From JBNFVY01 sp049943335 (GTDB taxonomy: Bacteria > Pseudomonadota > Alphaproteobacteria > Rhodobacterales > Rhodobacteraceae): DNA of 64,000 nucleotides. Shown piece after piece: positions 16,726-25,186 of this stretch (positions are counted from its first letter, which is position 1; the number at the start of each line of letters is the position of its first letter). The notes beneath the pieces were generated by a model. That model did not search any database. It had not been told where the DNA came from and was given only the letters and a program-made list of their open reading frames with translations. Position numbers and translations under genes: made by a program. The stretch is from the NCBI RefSeq assembly GCF_049943335.1, contig NZ_JBNFVY010000005.1, positions 86,489 through 150,488 of the forward strand, read 5' to 3'.

Positions 16726-17601
16726 TCAGCCCAACACCCCGGCGTGCTTCATGGCGTCCTTGATCAGCAGGCGCGTGCCCTCGGTGGCGGGGGTCAGCGG
16801 CAGGCGGACCTCGTCCGAGATCAGGCCCAGCAGGGACATGGCGTATTTCGCGCCCGTGACGCCGGGTTCGGCGAAGATCGCCTCGTGCAGGGGCATCAGG
16901 CGATCGGTCAGGTCCAGCGCGGTGGCGTAATCGCCCGCCAAAGTGGCCTCTTGCATTTGCGCGCACAGCTTGGGGGCGACATTCGCGGTGACCGAAATGC
17001 AGCCGGTGCCGCCATGGGCGTTATAGCCCAGCGCGGTTGCGTCTTCGCCCGACAGCTGGATGAAATCGGTGCCGCAGGTGATGCGCTGCTTGGGCACGCG
17101 GCTGAGATCGCCGGTCGCGTCCTTGACGCCGATGATGCGCGGAAGTTTGGCCAGCTGCCCCATGGTCGCGGGGGTCATATCGACGACCGAGCGGCCGGGG
17201 ATGTTGTAGATGATGATCGGCAAATCGCAGCAGTCGTGCATGGCGGTGAAATGCGCGATCAGCCCATCCTGGGTGGGCTTGTTGTAATAGGGCGTCACGA
17301 CCAGCGCGGCATCGGCGCCGACCTTTTCGGCGTGCTGGATCAGGCGCAGACCTTCGGCGGTGTTGTTCGATCCGGCGCCCGCGATGACGGGGATGCGGCC
17401 GGCGGCGGCCTTGACCACCTCTTCGATGACCTGCTCGTGTTCGCGGTGGCTGAGGGTGGGGCTTTCGCCGGTTGTGCCGGTGGGCACCAACCCGTGGCTG
17501 CCCTGGTCGACGTGCCAGTCCACAAGACGTTTGAGCGCATCGATATCCAGTTCGCCGTTTTTGAACGGCGTCACCAGGGCAGGGATGGATCCTTTGATCA
17601 T
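16726..17601 (-). CDS. dapA: 4-hydroxy-tetrahydrodipicolinate synthase
   Basis: A 291-residue class I aldolase-type enzyme that condenses pyruvate with aspartate semialdehyde, the first committed step to lysine and meso-diaminopimelate. It shows GLVPTGTTGESPTL (about 38-51), TPYYNKPTQ with the catalytic triad Tyr (about 105-106), IYNIPGRS and the Schiff-base lysine in IIGVKDATGD (Lys about 160). The ATG at 17601 follows AAGGAG, and the nine-codon extension is discarded. Monocistronic by context; it links cell-wall precursor supply with the divergent slt gene. Confidence 0.97.
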   Translation of the reverse strand: MIKGSIPALVTPFKNGELDIDALKRLVDWHVDQGSHGLVPTGTTGESPTLSHREHEQVIEEVVKAAAGRIPVIAGAGSNNTAEGLRLIQHAEKVGADAALVVTPYYNKPTQDGLIAHFTAMHDCCDLPIIIYNIPGRSVVDMTPATMGQLAKLPRIIGVKDATGDLSRVPKQRITCGTDFIQLSGEDATALGYNAHGGTGCISVTANVAPKLCAQMQEATLAGDYATALDLTDRLMPLHEAIFAEPGVTGAKYAMSLLGLISDEVRLPLTPATEGTRLLIKDAMKHAGVLG

Positions 17602-17719
17602 GATGCGCTCCTTAACTTTTCTGTGCATAATGGGGCTTGGAATCGCCCCCGGCTTGCGCCGCGGCGGAACCTAGCCGCCTTCGCGGTGATTGCCAAGATT
17701 ATGACTGTGTCATGCGACG

Positions 17720-17771
17720 AAGGCACGGAACCAAGGCACGGAACGAAGATACTGGACGAAGACACTGGACG
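17720..17771. repeat. 13-bp tandem repeat, four degenerate copies
   Basis: Units AAGGCACGGAACC, AAGGCACGGAACG, AAGATACTGGACG and AAGACACTGGACG lie head to tail at 17720, 17733, 17746 and 17759. They sit in the dapA-slt intergenic region, ending 22 bp before the slt start codon, so they must lie in its promoter or leader. Confidence 0.88.
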
Positions 17772-17793
17772 GGGTGCGATAGGTCGATTGGCC

Positions 17794-19761
17794 ATGAGAC
17801 GACTTGGACGGATATGCATAGCGGCCGTGATGGCCTGCGTTGCGGCGGTGCCGGGGCTGGCGGCGTCGAACGTGGGGCTGTCGGTGTCGGCGTCCCCCAT
17901 GGCCGCGCGCGCCTATGAGCAAGCGGTCACGCAGATCCGCACCGGCGATTGGGACGCGGCGCAGGCGCTGGTGGCGGGGGAAGGGCGCACGCTGGTCGAT
18001 TGGCAGAAGCTGCGCGCAGGCCACGGCACATTCGACCAATACCGCGCGTTTCTGCGCGATCACGCCGATTGGCCCGGTCTGCCCTATCTGCGCCGGCGCG
18101 GCGAAGGCACGATCCCTGAAACCGCCGACCCCGCGCAGGTGCTGCACTATTTCGCCGATCAACAGCCCGCGACCGGCACCGGCACGCTGCGCCTGATCGA
18201 AGCCTACGAGGCGCTGGGTCGCAAGGCCGACGCCGAGGCGCAGGCCGTTCTGGCCTGGCGCACGCTGGCGCTGGGGGACAACGTCGAATCCGTGCTGAGC
18301 GCGCGGTACGGTGCGCTGCTGCGCCCGCACACCCCCGCCCGGCTGGACGCAATGCTGTGGGCGCAGAACTGGCGCGCCGCCGAGCGGGCCGCGCGCAGGC
18401 TGGACGACGGCCACCAGTCGCTGGCCCTGGCCCGCGCCGCGCTGGCGCGCAGCGAGCCGGGCGTGGATGTCCGGATCGAGGCGGTGCCAGCGAAGCTGCA
18501 AGACGATGCGGGCCTGGCCTATGAGCGTTTTGCCTGGCGGATGCGCAAGGGACGGCACGCCGATGCGCTGGAACTCTTGCTGGCGCGCTCGGACAGCGCC
18601 GCGGCGCTGGGCCAGCCGGCCAAGTGGGCCAGTGCGCGGGCCGATCTGGCGCGGCGCGACATGCGGGCGGGCAACCCCGCCCGAGCCTATGACATCGCCG
18701 CCAACCACCAGCTGAGCGAAGGCGCAGCCTTTGCCGATCTGGAATGGCTGTCGGGCTATCTGGCGCTGAGCTATCTGCACGACCCGGTTCTGGCGCTGGA
18801 CCATTTCAACCGCCTGCGCACCGCCGTGCAAAGCCCGATTTCGCTGGGCCGGGCGGGCTATTGGGAAGGGCGCGCGCTGGAACTGATGGGCGCGGATGCC
18901 GATGCGCAGGCCGCCTATGAATTCGCAGCGCAGTACCAGACCGGCTTTTACGGCCAACTGGCCGGCGAACGGCTGGGCCGCGCGCTGGACCCGGCGCTGA
19001 CATCGCCCGCGCCCCCGGCCGACTGGCACGATGCGCGGTTTCGCGATTCGAGCGTGTTCAAGGCGGCAGAGCTGCTCTATGCGGCGGGGGATCTGCCGCT
19101 GGCGGGGCGCTTTTTCCGGCACCTGAGCGAAAGTCTGACCGCCCCCGAACTGGCCCAGCTTGAGGCCGCGGTCGAACGTCTGAACGAACCCTATCTGTCT
19201 GTTCGCCTTGGTAAATACGTCGCGCGCCGGGGCATCGTGCTGGCGCGCAGCTACTTTCCGCTGCACCCCCTGGCCAAGCGTGACCTGCCCGTCGCGCCGG
19301 AACTGGCACTGTCCATCGCCCGGCGCGAAAGCGAATTTTACGCCGGTGCGAAATCGGGCGTGGGCGCGCGCGGGCTGATGCAGCTGATGCCCGCCACCGC
19401 CAAGGCGATGGCGCAGGAACTGAACATCGACTACGTGCTGTCCGACCTGACGCTGGACCCGGATTATAACACCACGCTGGGCAGCGCCTATTTGGCGCGG
19501 CTGATCGGCGAATTTGGCAACAACCCGGTTCTGGTGGCGGCGGGCTATAACGCGGGGCCAAGCCGCCCGCACAGCTGGATCGAAAGCTTTGGCGATCCGC
19601 GATCCGCCGGGATCGACCCGGTGGACTGGATTGAGCATATCCCCTTTGACGAGACGCGCAATTACGTGATGCGCGTGGCCGAAAGCCTGCCGGTCTATCG
19701 CGCCCGCCTGACCGGCCAGAGCGGCCCGATCCGTCTGAGCCAGGAATTGCGCGGGCGCTGA
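17794..19761 (+). CDS. slt: Soluble lytic murein transglycosylase (Slt70-like)
   Basis: A 655-residue periplasmic enzyme that cleaves peptidoglycan glycan strands with formation of 1,6-anhydromuropeptides. A signal peptide (ICIAAVMACVAAVPGLAA) is followed by a long alpha-helical superhelix of short repeats (about 40-470). The goose-lysozyme-like catalytic domain follows, with the catalytic Glu in SIARRESEFYAGAKSG, then GARGLMQLMPATAKAMA and AAGYNAGPSRPHSW. An open frame extends 474 codons upstream through dapA antisense and is spurious. The ATG at 17794 is chosen because the signal peptide begins there. It is divergent from dapA. Confidence 0.95.
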   Translation: MRRLGRICIAAVMACVAAVPGLAASNVGLSVSASPMAARAYEQAVTQIRTGDWDAAQALVAGEGRTLVDWQKLRAGHGTFDQYRAFLRDHADWPGLPYLRRRGEGTIPETADPAQVLHYFADQQPATGTGTLRLIEAYEALGRKADAEAQAVLAWRTLALGDNVESVLSARYGALLRPHTPARLDAMLWAQNWRAAERAARRLDDGHQSLALARAALARSEPGVDVRIEAVPAKLQDDAGLAYERFAWRMRKGRHADALELLLARSDSAAALGQPAKWASARADLARRDMRAGNPARAYDIAANHQLSEGAAFADLEWLSGYLALSYLHDPVLALDHFNRLRTAVQSPISLGRAGYWEGRALELMGADADAQAAYEFAAQYQTGFYGQLAGERLGRALDPALTSPAPPADWHDARFRDSSVFKAAELLYAAGDLPLAGRFFRHLSESLTAPELAQLEAAVERLNEPYLSVRLGKYVARRGIVLARSYFPLHPLAKRDLPVAPELALSIARRESEFYAGAKSGVGARGLMQLMPATAKAMAQELNIDYVLSDLTLDPDYNTTLGSAYLARLIGEFGNNPVLVAAGYNAGPSRPHSWIESFGDPRSAGIDPVDWIEHIPFDETRNYVMRVAESLPVYRARLTGQSGPIRLSQELRGR

Positions 19762-19773
19762 TCGCGACCCGGT

Positions 19774-19866
19774 CGCGGGCGCGGCCCGGGCGCGGGCGCG
19801 GCCCGGCGGCGGCGCGCAGCTAGGGGCAGGGGCACCCGCCCGAAATCAGGCGCACCCGCCCGAAAT
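19774..19866. repeat. Two short tandem duplications (17-bp and 20-bp periods) downstream of slt
   Basis: CGCGGGCGCGGCCCGG is duplicated at 19774-19789 and 19791-19806. GCACCCGCCCGAAAT is duplicated at 19832-19846 and 19852-19866. The gap (19762-19939) holds nothing else recognisable and lies between convergent genes. Confidence 0.75.
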
Positions 19867-19939
19867 AAAGTTGGCATTTGCCAGTGGTCAGGGGCGCGCG
19901 GGGTCACGGGGTCGCTTGGCCGGGGGTCAGCCGGCGCGG

Positions 19940-20804
19940 TCAGGCCCGCTGTGCGCGCAGCAGGGTAAACAGGCCCGCCGCCACGACAATCGCGCCGCCG
20001 ATCACCACGTTCAGTTCAAGCGTATCGCCAAACACCAGCACCCCCCAGCGACGAGGCAAAGACCAGTTGCAGGTAGGCAAAGGGCTGGATGGCGCCCGCT
20101 TCGGCCAGTTCATAGGCGCGGATCAGCAGGTAGTGCCCGGTTGCGCCGGTCACGCATAGCAGCGCCATCCAGGCCCAGTCCGGCGCGCTGAGCGGGCCCC
20201 AGAATGGCAGGCCCATGGCGGTCATCACCACGCAGCCCACCACGCCGGTATAAAAGAACGACGTTTCGGCGCTGTCACCGCGCGCCACATAGCGCGTCAT
20301 CAGCCCGTAGAGCGCGAACATCAGCGCCGCCGCCACCGCGATCAGCGCTTGGGGCGCGAAAACCCCATACCCCGGTTCAAGGATGATCAGCACGCCGACA
20401 AAGCCGATGCCCACCGCGACCCAGCGGCGCCAGCCCATCATTTCGCCCAGCACCGGGCCGGCAAGGGCGGCGATCATCAGCGGGTACGAGGCAAAGACCG
20501 CGTGGGCCTGGACCAGCCCCAGTTTGACAAAGGCGATGACGGTCACCACGATTTCGCCGGCCAGCAGCACGGCGCGCCCGATCTGCAGCCACGCGAACTG
20601 GCTGGCCATGACGCGCCGCAGCCCGCCGCCGCGCCGCGCGGCCACGACGATCACGAAGGCGGCAAAGAACCAGTAGCGGATCATCACGATCATCAGCACG
20701 TTGTAGGTGCTGGCCAGATGGCGCGAGATCCCGTCCTGCACCGAAAACACCAAGGTGGCCGAAATCATCAGCACGATGCCCAGGCGGCTGTCTTGTTCGG
20801 TCAT
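19940..20804 (-). pseudogene. EamA/DMT-family transporter with a C-terminal frameshift
   Basis: From the ATG at 20804 the frame encodes a drug/metabolite transporter-type membrane protein with two EamA repeats (start MTEQDSRLGIVLMISATLVF). After FAYLQLVFASS it shifts at a run of six G (plus-strand C run at 20041-20046) and stops at 20016. Removing one G restores LGVLVFGDTLELNVVIGG and a normal last helix, ending RAQRA at 19940 (287 residues). The shift deletes the last transmembrane helix. It may be a true mutation, a phase-variable tract or a base-calling error. The start overlaps the mnmD stop by 4 bp. Substrate unknown. Confidence 0.85.
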
Positions 20805-21478
20805 CGCAGCCGGCCGATGCTCATGTGTCGTTTGCGCCCGAAACCGGGCGCGCGGGTGACATCGAACCCGGCGCCATCCAGCGCGCGGCGCACGTGGCCC
20901 GCGGCGGTATAGGTGGCAAATGTGCCGCCCGGCGCGGTGTGGCGGGCAACGTCGCCCATCAGCGCCTGGCCCCACAGTTGCGGGTTCTTGGCGGGCGAGA
21001 ACCCATCGAGAAACCACGCATCCGCCTGTCCGTCCCAGGCGGGCAGGGTGGCGCGCGCATCGCCAAGCACCAGGCGCAGCGACAGGGTGTCTGTGTGCAG
21101 CTGCGTGTCGCCCCGCGCGCGCATGTCCAGCAGAGGCGCGGCGATGGCGTGGGCCTGGGGAAAGGCGGCCAGGGCGCGGTCCATGTCCGGCGCGCGCATG
21201 GGATAGGCCTCAAAGCTGGTAAAGTGCAGCCGCCCCGGCGCGCCCGCGTCCTGCCAGGCCAGAACCGTGGTCAGCAGGTTCAGCCCGGTGCCAAAGCCCA
21301 GCTCGGCGACGTGAAAGCCATCGTGAAACCGGTTGGGCAGGTCGTTGCCCTGGACGAACACGTGGCGGGTTTCCGCCAGCCCGTCGGTGATTGAAAAATA
21401 GGGATCGTCAAAGCGCTCTGACACGGGAACGCCGCCGTCGCGCCATGACAGCGCCGCGCTTGGCTGGTGGGTGGGCAT
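20801..21478 (-). CDS. mnmD: tRNA 5-methylaminomethyl-2-thiouridine methyltransferase MnmD
   Basis: A 225-residue SAM-dependent methyltransferase equivalent to the N-terminal half of E. coli MnmC, which makes the final methylation of mnm5s2U at tRNA wobble position 34. It shows FHVAELGFGTGLNLLTTVL (SAM site), then WFLDGFSPAKNPQLW and the C-terminal FGRKRHMSIGRL. The ATG at 21478 is chosen; the open frame runs 192 codons further upstream over the divergent FAD gene and is spurious. The FAD oxidoreductase half of MnmC has its likely counterpart in the divergently transcribed gene beginning at 21598, so the two activities are split here. Confidence 0.9.
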   Translation of the reverse strand: MPTHQPSAALSWRDGGVPVSERFDDPYFSITDGLAETRHVFVQGNDLPNRFHDGFHVAELGFGTGLNLLTTVLAWQDAGAPGRLHFTSFEAYPMRAPDMDRALAAFPQAHAIAAPLLDMRARGDTQLHTDTLSLRLVLGDARATLPAWDGQADAWFLDGFSPAKNPQLWGQALMGDVARHTAPGGTFATYTAAGHVRRALDGAGFDVTRAPGFGRKRHMSIGRLR

Positions 21479-21510
21479 GGAATGACCTAGAGTTGTATTT
21501 GACCCGACTT

Positions 21511-21558
21511 TGGCCCTGAGAACGGACCTGTAAACGACCATGGCACTGGCCCTGAGAA
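21511..21558. repeat. 36-bp period duplication in the mnmD / FAD gene divergent promoter
   Basis: TGGCCCTGAGAA occurs at 21511-21522 and 21547-21558, with neighbouring bases (CGACC / TGACC, CATGGCAC) also partly repeated. The duplication occupies nearly the whole 119-bp divergent intergenic region. Confidence 0.65.
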
Positions 21559-21597
21559 TGGCCCAGACAATGACCAAGCCGAAAGGAAATGACAATC

Positions 21598-22629
21598 GTG
21601 CAGGTAACAGTTCGTGGAGCAGGGGCAATCGGTCTGTCGATCGCATGGGAGCTGGTGCAGCGGGGCGCAGACGTGCGGGTGATCGACCCGCGCGGCGGGG
21701 GCGGCGGGGCCTCGGGCGGGGTGGTTGGCGCGTTGGCGCCCCATACGCCAGATGCGTGGAATGCCAAGAAACAGTTCCAGTTCGACAGTTTGATCGCGGC
21801 CAACGCGTTCTGGCGCGCGGTTGAGGCGGCGGGCGGCGTATCGCCCGGCTATGCGCGCATCGGGCGGTTGCAGCCCATCGCCGACGACCGCGCCGAAGCG
21901 CTGGCCCGCCAACGCCAAGACGCGGCGGGCGAAAACTGGCAGGGCAAGGCGCAGTGGCGCGTCTGCCCGGCGCGGGATTTTGGCGGCTGGGCCCCGCCCA
22001 GCGCGACGGGGCTGGTGGTGCATGACACGCTGTCGGCCCGGCTGCATCCCGCACAGGCCTGCGCGGCCCTGATGGCGGCCCTGCGCGCCAAGGGCGTGCG
22101 GATCGAGATCGAAGGCAAGGACGCGGGCCCGGTGATCCACGCCACCGGCTACGAAGGGCTGCAAGAGCTGACCGAGGTGTTGGCGAAACCGGTCGGCAAC
22201 GGGGTCAAGGGGCAGGCGGCCCTGCTGGCCCATGACGCGGGCGCGGTGCCGCAGATCTATGCCGAAAACATCCACTTCATTCCCCATGCCGACGGGACAT
22301 TGGCGATTGGATCAACCTCGGAGCGGGATTTTGCCCACCCCACTGAAACCGACGCGAAACTGGATGATCTGATCGCCCGCGCGCAGGCGGTGATGCCAAG
22401 GCTGGCGGGCGCCGCGGTGATCCGGCGCTGGGCCGGGGTGCGCCCGCGCGCCAGCAGCCGCGCGCCGCTGCTGGGGGCCTGGCCGGGCCGGGAATCGCAT
22501 TTCATCGCCAATGGTGGCTTCAAGATCGGCTTTGGCATCGCACCGGGCGTGGCGCGCGCCATGGCCGATCTGGTGCTGGACGGGCATGACACGATCCCGC
22601 CCGCGTTCACCCCCGCTGCCCTCATGTGA
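21598..22629 (+). CDS. FAD-dependent oxidoreductase, DAO family (probable MnmC C-terminal-like)
   Basis: A 343-residue flavoprotein with an N-terminal dinucleotide fold (VRGAGAIGLSIAWEL, about 4-18), an ASGGVVGALAPHTPD block and the C-terminal NGGFKIGFGIAPG motif of D-amino-acid-oxidase-like enzymes. The ASGG-ALAPH stretch recalls the oxidoreductase half of MnmC, which removes the carboxymethyl group from cmnm5s2U in tRNA. Its divergence from mnmD supports that role (inference); a glycine/D-amino-acid oxidase is the alternative. GTG at 21598 is preferred because AAAGGA lies 10 bp upstream, whereas the ATG at 21589 is almost on top of it. The stop overlaps the next gene. Confidence 0.75.
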   Translation: MQVTVRGAGAIGLSIAWELVQRGADVRVIDPRGGGGGASGGVVGALAPHTPDAWNAKKQFQFDSLIAANAFWRAVEAAGGVSPGYARIGRLQPIADDRAEALARQRQDAAGENWQGKAQWRVCPARDFGGWAPPSATGLVVHDTLSARLHPAQACAALMAALRAKGVRIEIEGKDAGPVIHATGYEGLQELTEVLAKPVGNGVKGQAALLAHDAGAVPQIYAENIHFIPHADGTLAIGSTSERDFAHPTETDAKLDDLIARAQAVMPRLAGAAVIRRWAGVRPRASSRAPLLGAWPGRESHFIANGGFKIGFGIAPGVARAMADLVLDGHDTIPPAFTPAALM

Positions 22630-22859
22630 GCGAGGGGCTGGCGCTGGGCGGGCACGCATTTGCGGCTGGCCTTTGCGCTGGTCTTGCTTTGGCCTTTGTC
22701 AGCGTGATGGTACAGCGCCTGACCGCGCATGGCTTTGGCCTGATCCACGCGCCCGATTTCCTGCCCGCCACGCTGTTGGCGCTGGGGCTGGCGGGCGCGG
22801 CGGCAACGGCGCTTCTGGTGGACGCGCTTTTTTGCCTTTTCTTTGACCGGTGGCTCTGA
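22626..22859 (+). CDS. Small membrane protein of unknown function
   Basis: A 77-residue hydrophobic protein starting at a GTG that overlaps the preceding stop (GTGA), with two predicted membrane helices (about 8-30 and 47-72) and a short loop between them (TAHGFGLIHAPDFLP). No family was recognised. Its codon pattern is like its neighbours and the overlap suggests translational coupling to the FAD gene. The next gene starts 33 bp later. The frame could be incidental, but two clean helices in a coupled frame argue for a real gene. Confidence 0.55.
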   Translation: MSEGLALGGHAFAAGLCAGLALAFVSVMVQRLTAHGFGLIHAPDFLPATLLALGLAGAAATALLVDALFCLFFDRWL

Positions 22860-22891
22860 TTTCTTCCCCGCCAGGCAAGGGGGCATTTTCG

Positions 22892-24550
22892 ATGCGGCAC
22901 GGCGGTCAGATCCTGGTCGATCAACTCAAGGCGCACGGGGTGCGGCGGGTCTTTTCGGTGCCCGGCGAAAGTTTCCTGGCGGCGCTGGATGGTCTTTATG
23001 ACAGCGGAATCGACAACGTCGTCTGCCGGCACGAAGGTGGCGCGGCGATGATGGCCGAAGCGTATGGCAAGATGACCGGCACGCCCGGCGTGGCGTTCGT
23101 GACGCGCGGGCCGGGGGCGACCAACGCGTCATCCGGCATTCACGTGGCCAGCCAGGACAGCACGCCGATGGTGCTCTTTGTGGGCCAGATTGCGCGCGAT
23201 CACACCGATCGCGGCGCGTTCCAAGAGGTCGATTATCGCCAGATGTTCGGCGGGCTGGCCAAATGGGCCGCGCAGGTGAACCAGACCGAACGCTTGCCCG
23301 AATACATCAACCGCGCCTTCCACCTGGCCCAGTCGGGCCGCCCCGGGCCGGTGGTTCTGGCGCTGCCCGAAGACATGCTGAGCGCGCTCTGCGACGTGGC
23401 GACGCTGCCCCCGTCCGCCCCCGCGCGGCCCGGCGTGGCACAAGCGGATATCACCGCCATACTCGACCGGCTGGCACCGGCAAAACGCCCGCTGGTGGTG
23501 ATCGGCGGGCCGGGCTGGACGCCGCAGGCGGGGGCCGATCTGGCGCGCTTTGCGCAAACGCATGGCCTGCCCGTGGTCTGCAGCTTTCGGCGGCAGGATT
23601 TCATGGACAACCGCCACCCCAATTTCGTGGGCGATCTGCCGGTGGGCATGAACCCCGCGTTGCGCAAGCGGCTGGGCGATGCCGATACGCTGCTGTTGCT
23701 GGGCACCCGGTTCGGCGACATTGCCACCGACGGCTACCAGATCGTCGCCCCCGCCGACCCCGGCAAGACCATCATCCACGTGCACCCCAGCCCGGACGAA
23801 CCGGGCACCGTGTTGCGCAGCGATCTGACGGTGACGGCGCGCACGGGCGACGTGTTGGCCGCGCTGGCCCGCACCAATGGCGGGCCGGGATGGCACGATC
23901 TGGTGGCCGACATGCGCGCCGAATACGAGGTCTGGCACGAGCCGCTGGAAACCCCCGGCGACGTCAAGCTCGAGCAGGTGATCCGCCACCTGTCCGACAC
24001 CTTGCCGGACGATGCGATCATCACCAACGGCGCGGGCAATTTCGCCGCCTGGGTGGGGCGGTATTTCCGGTTCAAGCAACACGGAACGCAGATCGCGCCG
24101 ACCAGCGGATCGATGGGCTATGGGCTGCCCGCGGCGGTGGCGGCATCTTTGGAATATCCCGACAGACCAGTGGTTTGCGTGGCCGGTGACGGGGATTTCC
24201 AAATGACGCTGAACGAACTGTCGACCGGCATGCAATACGGCGCCAAAGTGGTGGCGATCGTGGTCAACAACGGGCGCTATGGCACGATCCGCGCCCACCA
24301 AGAGCGCGAATATCCGGGCCGCGTGTCGGGCACTCAGATGTTCAACCCGGACTTTGCCGCTCTTGCGCGGGCCTATGGCGGGCACGGCGAAACCGTCACC
24401 CGGACCGAAGATTTCCCCGCCGCCTTTGCACGTGCGCGCGCCGCCGCGACCATGGCGGTGATCGAATTGACGCTGGACCCCGAGGCGCTGGCCCCGGGGA
24501 TGACGCTGAGCGCGGCGCGCGCGGCAGGTATTGGGAGAAAGAAACCATGA
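22892..24550 (+). CDS. Thiamine-diphosphate-dependent enzyme, acetolactate synthase-like
   Basis: A 552-residue three-domain ThDP enzyme. The PYR domain has the cofactor-activating Glu in VVCRHEGGAAMMAEAYG. The central domain is about 190-330. The PP domain has GDGDFQMTLNELSTGMQYG and NNGRYGTIR (metal/ThDP motif GDG-N). It resembles IlvB-type acetolactate synthases, but no small regulatory subunit follows, so a catabolic decarboxylase or carboligase with an unknown 2-oxo acid is more likely than branched-chain biosynthesis. The ATG at 22892 (MRHGGQILVDQLKAHG) is chosen over 22850. Its stop overlaps the start of the thioesterase gene by 4 bp. Confidence 0.85.
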   Translation: MRHGGQILVDQLKAHGVRRVFSVPGESFLAALDGLYDSGIDNVVCRHEGGAAMMAEAYGKMTGTPGVAFVTRGPGATNASSGIHVASQDSTPMVLFVGQIARDHTDRGAFQEVDYRQMFGGLAKWAAQVNQTERLPEYINRAFHLAQSGRPGPVVLALPEDMLSALCDVATLPPSAPARPGVAQADITAILDRLAPAKRPLVVIGGPGWTPQAGADLARFAQTHGLPVVCSFRRQDFMDNRHPNFVGDLPVGMNPALRKRLGDADTLLLLGTRFGDIATDGYQIVAPADPGKTIIHVHPSPDEPGTVLRSDLTVTARTGDVLAALARTNGGPGWHDLVADMRAEYEVWHEPLETPGDVKLEQVIRHLSDTLPDDAIITNGAGNFAAWVGRYFRFKQHGTQIAPTSGSMGYGLPAAVAASLEYPDRPVVCVAGDGDFQMTLNELSTGMQYGAKVVAIVVNNGRYGTIRAHQEREYPGRVSGTQMFNPDFAALARAYGGHGETVTRTEDFPAAFARARAAATMAVIELTLDPEALAPGMTLSAARAAGIGRKKP

Positions 24551-24966
24551 TCGAAGAAATGTTGAAATCGAAGCCGTTGCCGGCTGTGTCCGAGTTGATC
24601 GGATGGACCTTTCGCAGCTGGGACGCCGAGACCCGGACGATGGAGGTGGGGTTTGACGGCAAGCCGGGCTTTTGCAACCCGATGGGGGTGGTGCAGGGGG
24701 GCATACTGACCACGATGATGGACGATGTGATGGGCCCGACGGTTCTGGCCGCATCGAACGGCACCAAATTGTGCCAGTCCATCGACCTGCACACCCATTT
24801 CCTGTCCGCCGTGCGCCCCGGCCCCATCGTCGTGCGCGCCCGCATGGTCAAGATGGGCAATCGGGTCGGCTTTCTTGAGGCCGAATTGTTCGATGAAAAC
24901 GGCAAGCTGTGCGCGCGGGCCACGTCCAGCGCCCATCTGGGGGACGTGCCGACTGGCCCCGCCTAG
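24547..24966 (+). CDS. PaaI-type hotdog-fold thioesterase
   Basis: A 139-residue hotdog-fold protein with the central motif NPMGVVQGGILTTMMDDVMG (GG-x3-T-x2-D), typical of PaaI/YdiI-like acyl-CoA thioesterases. These proteins hydrolyse small or aromatic acyl-CoA esters in the cytoplasm. The ATG overlaps the ThDP gene stop (ATGA), so the two are co-translated. The pairing suggests a short pathway in which a 2-oxo acid is converted and a CoA ester released, but the substrate is not evident. A hairpin about 50 bp downstream may end the transcript. Confidence 0.85.
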   Translation: MIEEMLKSKPLPAVSELIGWTFRSWDAETRTMEVGFDGKPGFCNPMGVVQGGILTTMMDDVMGPTVLAASNGTKLCQSIDLHTHFLSAVRPGPIVVRARMVKMGNRVGFLEAELFDENGKLCARATSSAHLGDVPTGPA

Positions 24967-25014
24967 GGGCGCCGGGGGCGAACCCGCGCGACAAACCGGG
25001 CAGGGTATTTTGCC

Positions 25015-25048
25015 GCAGGGGGGGCCTGCCCCCCTGCCTGCCCCTTTT
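25015..25048 (+). terminator. Hairpin with T-rich tail after the thioesterase gene
   Basis: Perfect 9-bp stem GCAGGGGGG / CCCCCCTGC with a 5-nt loop (25015-25037), followed by CTGCCCCTTTTCC. It is a plausible intrinsic terminator for the FAD-to-thioesterase run, although the T-tract is short and offset. Confidence 0.5.
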
Positions 25049-25088
25049 CCCCGGCGCGCGCAGGGCTGCGCGTGGTGGCGTCGTTGCT

Positions 25089-25108
25089 TTTCCGGCGCGC
25101 GCCGGAAA
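25089..25108. repeat. 20-bp perfect palindrome in the thioesterase-MOSC gap
   Basis: TTTCCGGCGC followed by its exact reverse complement, with no spacer. There is no T-tract in a terminator position on either strand. It lies 79 bp before the MOSC gene and could be a protein-binding site or part of a dispersed palindromic element together with the hairpin at 25015-25037. Confidence 0.7.
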
Positions 25109-25186
25109 GTTGCGCAGGGTCTGCATCGCAGCGGTGATCTATCCCAGCCCAGTCTTGAAACCTGCGCGGGCACGTGATTACCTGCG

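Noticed and set aside
16372..17793. Upstream extension of the slt frame by 474 codons
   Set aside because: It runs antisense through dapA and has no domain similarity; the signal peptide of Slt begins at 17794.
24967..25186. Small open frames in the thioesterase-MOSC gap
   Set aside because: They overlap the hairpin and palindrome, lack ribosome-binding sites and show no family similarity.
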